This document shows positions 23,708 to 28,142 of a stretch of DNA of 28,142 bases, piece after piece. The notes under the pieces were generated by a model that saw only the letters and a list, made by a program, of their open reading frames with translations, had not been told where the DNA came from and did not search any database. How positions within the stretch are numbered: the first letter of the stretch is position 1; each line of letters opens with the position of its first letter. Made by a program: the position numbers and the translations under genes. The stretch is from Actinomycetota bacterium (lineage in GTDB: Bacteria > Actinomycetota > Actinomycetes > S36-B12 > UBA5976), in the NCBI GenBank assembly GCA_009918865.1, contig RGCY01000001.1, positions 1 through 28,142 of the forward strand. The letters are read 5' to 3'.

Positions 23708-25546
23708 TTAGTCTGCCGATGGTGCCGGTGGGGAGTCCAGAGCGGTGGCCACCTGTGTGGCGAGAGCTGGGCTGAAGCCGGGTAGTGCGGCAATCTGTTC
23801 CACTGTGGCCGCCTGGACACCGCGCACATCTCCGAAATGCTCGAGGAGCGTGCGGCGGCGCACCGGGCCGAGACCAGGCACTGCGTCCAAAGCGCTCACC
23901 AACATGGCGCGGCTGCGACGTTTGCGATGCAGTCCGATGGCGGCACGGTGGGCCTCATCACGGATGCGTTGGAGCATGAACAATGCATCGCTGGTTCGGG
24001 GCAAAATCAATGGCGAATCCTGAGCCGGCAGCCATACTTCCTCAAGTCGCTTCGCCAAACCCATGAGTGGGACTTCCACATCAGCATCGCGCAGTGCAGC
24101 ATGGGCTGCAGCCACTTGTGGGGCGCCACCGTCGACCACGAGCAAGTCAGGCATGTCAAGCCCGGTGGCGTTTGCGAACCTACGCATGATCACCTCACGC
24201 ATCGATGCCAAATCATCAGTGCCGCCGTCGCCACGGATGGCGTAGGAGCGGTAATCCCGCTTTGCTGGCAACCCATCTTCAAACACCACCAATGCGCCAA
24301 CGACTGACGTGCCGGAGATATTGCTGATGTCGATGCACTCAATTCGGTAAGGAGCATCAGGCAGTGAGAGAGCGGATTGCAGTTGTCTGAGCGCTTCACT
24401 TCGTGATGTCAGATCATTGCTGCGTTTCAGAGTTTGCACGCTCAGGGTATCGGCCGCATTCGCCTGAGCCGTGGCCATGAATTCACGTTTGTGTCCACGA
24501 GCCGGCACTTTTACTCGAACCTTGTGTCCTGCAACCTGCTCGAGGAGTTGTTCAACGACGGTGACGTTCTCTGGCAGAAATGGCACAAGGATTTCAGCAG
24601 GGACGTCATCTCGGTCGGCGTACACCTGCACGAGCAACTGCTGCACCAAACCCGCCGCATCCACATCATCCACGAGATCCACAATGAAGCCACGTTGACC
24701 ACGGATGCGCCCTTCACGGATGTGAAACATCGAAACTGCCGCCTGCAGCTGACCCACTTCCAGACCGATGACGTCGACCTTTCCACCTTCAGGGAAGGCA
24801 AGGATGTTGCGCTCAGTTGCTTGTTGCAGTGCGCCAATGTCGTCGCGCAACTTCGCGGCGCGTTCAAAATCTTCAGAACTGGATGCGACCTGCATTTGTT
24901 GAGTCAGGTCGTTCACAAATGCATCCACCGACCCTGACATGAATTCCGCGAACCGCTCTGCAATTGCTCGGTGCTCTTCTGGGCTGGATTTTCCGACACA
25001 CGGTGCACAGCACCTCTCGATGTAACCCAACAGGCAGGGCCGCCCAGTTCGCGCAGCATCTTTAAACACACCGTCGCGACACGACCGCATCGGGAAGACG
25101 CGTAACAACAAGTCCACCGTTTCCCGAATCGCCCACGCCTGTGGGTAAGGACCGAAGTAGCGCACACCGCGCCGCTTGGCTCCACGCATCACGGTCACAC
25201 GCGGAAACTGTTCGTTCATAGTGATGGCAAGAAAGGGATATGACTTGTCGTCGCGATACTTGATGTTGAATCGTGGTGCATACTCTTTGATCCAGGTGTA
25301 CTCAAGTGAAAGTGCCTCTGCCTCTGAGCCAACGACAACCCAATCAACTCGAGACGCCGAGTCCAACATCGAAAGCGTGCGAGGGTGTAATCCATCTGGG
25401 GATTGGAAATAACTGCTCAACCGTGCACGCAGAGACCGCGCTTTGCCCACATAAACAACGCGGTCCTTCGCATCCCAAAACCGATAAACCCCGGGAGCAG
25501 TGGGGATGCTGCCCGGCAAGGGACGCCAGGGGCGCAGGGTGCCCAT
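23708..25546 (-). CDS. uvrC: UvrC excinuclease subunit
   Basis: UvrC makes both incisions in nucleotide excision repair. The 612-residue protein has a GIY-YIG nuclease domain (PGVYRFWDAKDRVVYVGKA, about 18-36), a UvrB-binding region (SSEDFERAAKLRDDIGALQQ near 225-245), the RNase H-like nuclease core (IECIDISNISGTSVVGALVVF and LLVVDGGAPQ) and two C-terminal helix-hairpin-helix motifs (VPGLGPVRRRTLLEHFGD and LPGFSPALATQVA). Cys residues of GRPCLLGYIERCCAPCVG are present. ATG at 25546 is preferred over TTG at 25552 because AAGG lies seven bases before it. It starts two bases after the uvrA stop. Confidence 0.96.
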   Translation of the reverse strand: MGTLRPWRPLPGSIPTAPGVYRFWDAKDRVVYVGKARSLRARLSSYFQSPDGLHPRTLSMLDSASRVDWVVVGSEAEALSLEYTWIKEYAPRFNIKYRDDKSYPFLAITMNEQFPRVTVMRGAKRRGVRYFGPYPQAWAIRETVDLLLRVFPMRSCRDGVFKDAARTGRPCLLGYIERCCAPCVGKSSPEEHRAIAERFAEFMSGSVDAFVNDLTQQMQVASSSEDFERAAKLRDDIGALQQATERNILAFPEGGKVDVIGLEVGQLQAAVSMFHIREGRIRGQRGFIVDLVDDVDAAGLVQQLLVQVYADRDDVPAEILVPFLPENVTVVEQLLEQVAGHKVRVKVPARGHKREFMATAQANAADTLSVQTLKRSNDLTSRSEALRQLQSALSLPDAPYRIECIDISNISGTSVVGALVVFEDGLPAKRDYRSYAIRGDGGTDDLASMREVIMRRFANATGLDMPDLLVVDGGAPQVAAAHAALRDADVEVPLMGLAKRLEEVWLPAQDSPLILPRTSDALFMLQRIRDEAHRAAIGLHRKRRSRAMLVSALDAVPGLGPVRRRTLLEHFGDVRGVQAATVEQIAALPGFSPALATQVATALDSPPAPSAD

Positions 25547-25548
25547 GG

Positions 25549-28142
25549 TCAAGCCTTCGCGGTTGCCTTGCTTCGGCGCGTCGGCGCAGCAGTGCTGGCT
25601 TGCTTCTTTGCTGGTGTGCGCTTGACGGTGTTCACTCGCGACAAGACCTGAGCTAGGTATTCACCTGTGAAACTGCCGGTCTTGGTGTGTCCGTCGGCGA
25701 CTGCTTCTGGAGTGCCGGTGGCGATGATGAGGCCTCCCCCTGAGCCCCCCAGCGGACCCAGGTCAATGACCCAATCTGCAGTCTTGACCACATCCAGATT
25801 GTGCTCGATCACTACGACCGTGTTGCCTTTGTCCACCAATCCATGCAGCACTTCAAGTAAGCGCCGCACATCTTCAAAGTGAAGACCAGTGGTCGGTTCG
25901 TCGAGAACATAGATAGTTCTGCCTGTTGAACGCTTGTGGAGCTCACTTGCGAGTTTCACTCGCTGGGCTTCGCCGCCGGACAACGTGGTGGCTGGTTGAC
26001 CGAGGCGAACGTAGCCCAAGCCCACAGACATCAAAGTTGTCAGATGCCGCGCAATCGGTGGGATGGCTTCAAAGAAGGTGACCGCTTCATCGATGGGCAT
26101 GTCAAGGATGTCTGAGATGCTCTTGCCCTTGTAGTGCACTTCCAAAGTTTCGCGGTTGTACCGCGCGCCTTTGCACACTTCGCACGGCACATAAACATCG
26201 GGAAGGAAATTCATTTCAATCTTGATGGTGTCGTCGCCGGTGCAGGCTTCGCATCGACCCCCTTTGACATTGAACGAAAAGCGTCCCTGCTGATAACCGC
26301 GAATCTTCGCTTCGGTGGTCTCAGCAAACAATTTGCGAATGTGGTCAAACACCCCTGTGTAAGTCGCCGGATTAGAGCGAGGCGTTCGACCAATCGGACT
26401 TTGGTCAACATGAACGACCTTGTCGAGATGCTCCAAACCGCGAATCCGCGTATGCCGACCTGGCATTGCGCGCGCACCATTGAGCTCTCGCGCTAACGCG
26501 GTGTAGGTGATGTCGTTGACCAAAGTGGATTTGCCGGAGCCACTCACTCCAGTCACAGCGATGAAGCAGCCGAGTGGGAATTCCGCATCCACCTGCTGCA
26601 AGTTGTGCTCTCGTGCACCTTCAATGCGCAAGACACGCGCCTTATCGAATACTCGGCGTTCAGAGGGCACTTCGATGCGAGCGGCGCCACTAAGGTACTT
26701 ACCCGTTAGGGATGTTGGGTTCTTCATGAGGTCAGCCACTGGTCCTGAATGGACCACATGCCCACCATGTTCGCCCGCACCAGGACCGATGTCGACAACC
26801 CAGTCTGCGGTGCGAACAGTGTCCTCATCATGCTCGACGACAATGAGCGTGTTGCCGAGATCTCGCAATTTCACGAGCGTTTCAATCAAGCGATGGTTAT
26901 CGCGTTGATGCAAACCAATGCTCGGCTCATCAAGCACGTACAACACACCGACCAGCCCCGCGCCGATTTGCGTCGCGAGCCGGATGCGCTGCGCTTCGCC
27001 ACCTGAGAGCGAACCTGCCGCTCGGTCCAGCGAGAGATAGTCCAATCCAACATCCACCAAGAAACGGAGGCGTTCAACGACTTCCTTGACGACGCGTTCG
27101 CCGATGAAGGCTTCCTTCTTGGTCAAGTTCAAGTTTGTGAAGAAGGTGAGTGCACCACCGATGGAAAGTGACGACACATCGGCGATGCCATGCCCATGAA
27201 GTCGAACTGCACGCACTACTGGCTTGAGCCGCGTGCCATCACATTCTGGGCATGGAACTTCACGCATGCAGGCTGCGTAACGTTCCTTGGTCGATTCGTT
27301 ATCGGCTTCTTCATAACGACGCGCCACGAAAGGTAGAACCCCTTCATAAGTGGCCATGTAAGACCGATTGCGACCATATCTGGATTGGAATCGCACTTGT
27401 AGAGAATCATCCGAGCCATTTAGAACAATGTCGCGAACCTTGGCTGGCAGTTTTTTCCAAGGCGTGTCCAGTGAAAAGCCAACTTGCTTGCTGATGCTGG
27501 TCAGCAGTTTCATGAAGTAATCCGAACTGGCGCTACCCGACCACGGCGCAATGGCGCCTTCATTGATGGACAACGAAGGGTTTGGAACGACGAGTTCGGC
27601 GTCGGCCTCCATGCGCACACCAAGACCGCTGCACTCTGGGCAGGCTCCAAACGGCGAGTTGAACGAGAATGACCGCGGTTCCAAAACTTCAAAGGAGATT
27701 CCACAGTCGTGGCAGGCCAGGTGTTCACTGAAAGTACGCAGTCGTTCCGGTGCCGTCGCTGGGGCGTCCACGAACTCAAGTTGAACAAGACCAGCGCCAA
27801 CCCTGAGCGCGGTCTCAACCGAATCGGTAAAGCGCACGCGAGAGTCAGCCTTGACTGTGAGTCGGTCGACCACTACTTCGATACTGTGCTTTTCCTGCTT
27901 CTTAAGTTTCGGCACTTCTTCAATGCTGTGAACATCTCCATCAACTCGAACTCGAGCGAATCCTTGGGATGCGAGGGCGCGTAGTAGGTCAACGAATTCA
28001 CCTTTGCGTTCTCTCACCACCGGCGCTAAGACGAGGAACCGGGTTCCTTCAGGAAGTGACAGAACTTGGTCCACGACATCTTGGGGGCTTTGGCGAGCAA
28101 TAACTTCACCGCAGTCAGGGCAGTGAGGAGTGCCGATTCGCG
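25549..28142 (-). CDS. uvrA: UvrA excinuclease subunit, 5' end outside window
   Basis: UvrA is the damage-recognition ATPase of nucleotide excision repair. The reading frame stays open to the window edge: before the internal GTG at 28074 it continues back through RIGTPHCPDCGEVIARQSP, which is normal UvrA. About 863 residues are present and the first 120-130 (with the first Walker A) are missing. Seen in order are CHDC and CPEC of the first zinc module, CPEC of the insertion domain, LSGGEAQR with VLDEPSIGLH, the second Walker A TGVSGSGKST, the zinc module CEAC/CEVC, and the second LSGGEAQR with VLDEPTTGLH. The zinc-loop motif reads GDDTIKIEM where GDGTIKIEM is usual. The C-terminal tail is basic and Ala/Lys-rich. 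Confidence 0.97.
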   Translation of the reverse strand, partial: RIGTPHCPDCGEVIARQSPQDVVDQVLSLPEGTRFLVLAPVVRERKGEFVDLLRALASQGFARVRVDGDVHSIEEVPKLKKQEKHSIEVVVDRLTVKADSRVRFTDSVETALRVGAGLVQLEFVDAPATAPERLRTFSEHLACHDCGISFEVLEPRSFSFNSPFGACPECSGLGVRMEADAELVVPNPSLSINEGAIAPWSGSASSDYFMKLLTSISKQVGFSLDTPWKKLPAKVRDIVLNGSDDSLQVRFQSRYGRNRSYMATYEGVLPFVARRYEEADNESTKERYAACMREVPCPECDGTRLKPVVRAVRLHGHGIADVSSLSIGGALTFFTNLNLTKKEAFIGERVVKEVVERLRFLVDVGLDYLSLDRAAGSLSGGEAQRIRLATQIGAGLVGVLYVLDEPSIGLHQRDNHRLIETLVKLRDLGNTLIVVEHDEDTVRTADWVVDIGPGAGEHGGHVVHSGPVADLMKNPTSLTGKYLSGAARIEVPSERRVFDKARVLRIEGAREHNLQQVDAEFPLGCFIAVTGVSGSGKSTLVNDITYTALARELNGARAMPGRHTRIRGLEHLDKVVHVDQSPIGRTPRSNPATYTGVFDHIRKLFAETTEAKIRGYQQGRFSFNVKGGRCEACTGDDTIKIEMNFLPDVYVPCEVCKGARYNRETLEVHYKGKSISDILDMPIDEAVTFFEAIPPIARHLTTLMSVGLGYVRLGQPATTLSGGEAQRVKLASELHKRSTGRTIYVLDEPTTGLHFEDVRRLLEVLHGLVDKGNTVVVIEHNLDVVKTADWVIDLGPLGGSGGGLIIATGTPEAVADGHTKTGSFTGEYLAQVLSRVNTVKRTPAKKQASTAAPTRRSKATAKA

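Noticed and set aside
14..28142. A previously undescribed system such as a defence island, mobile element or secondary-metabolite cluster
   Set aside because: Every gene with support belongs to a known housekeeping family in its usual actinobacterial order; no integrase, transposase, toxin-antitoxin pair, CRISPR array or unfamiliar multi-gene set is visible.

Overview
The window reads as a stretch of chromosome from a moderate-GC actinobacterium; a hand count of three lines gave 52 to 63% GC. The gene order is the conserved actinobacterial housekeeping neighbourhood also known from Mycobacterium and Streptomyces: uvrA-uvrC-rapZ-yvcK-whiA-gap-pgk-tpiA-secG-rbpA, pgl-opcA-zwf-tal-tkt, ctaB/ctaA and a suf operon headed by a SufR-type repressor. 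RbpA, WhiA and OpcA are actinobacterial hallmark proteins. Very tight packing (many 4-base ATGA/GTGA overlaps) and several apparently leaderless starts (TANNNT box 6-7 bases before the start codon) also fit. The exact lineage cannot be named from this sequence; a compact aquatic actinobacterium is one possibility.

Layout. 14-1894 (-): ABC exporter. 2024-8384 (-): Fe-S cluster assembly operon transcribed sufR-sufB-sufD-Rieske-sufC-sufS-sufU-sufT. 8502-9545 (+) ctaA and 9550-10452 (-) ctaB, convergent, for heme A and heme O. 10494-16774 (+): pentose-phosphate operon tkt-tal-zwf-opcA-pgl, divergent from ctaB. 16908-20537 (-): lower glycolysis (gap-pgk-tpiA) followed by secG and rbpA. 20538-20968: the only long spacer. 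20969-28142 (-): uvrA (its 5' part lies beyond the window), uvrC, rapZ, yvcK and whiA.

How the genes work together. SufR probably senses Fe-S status and controls the operon that builds clusters on SufBCD with sulfur supplied by SufS/SufU. CtaA and CtaB supply the heme of cytochrome oxidase. Zwf/OpcA/Pgl feed the oxidative pentose-phosphate branch and Tkt/Tal connect it to glycolysis, while Gap/Pgk/TpiA run triose metabolism. RapZ, YvcK and WhiA form the usual cell-envelope/division regulatory cluster beside the excision-repair genes.

The main anomalies are two conserved genes, sufU and whiA. Each has lost an internal segment (about 18 and about 29 codons by family comparison) and changes frame at the junction, although the correct 3' coding sequence resumes straight afterwards. 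Assembly or consensus error is the leading explanation; real lesions in this strain are the alternative. The other points of interest are in the whiA-gap spacer: a near-perfect CRP/GlxR-type site, a 36-base-period tandem repeat and short direct repeats. I found no rRNA, tRNA, CRISPR array, insertion sequence or prophage gene, and no convincing undescribed system.
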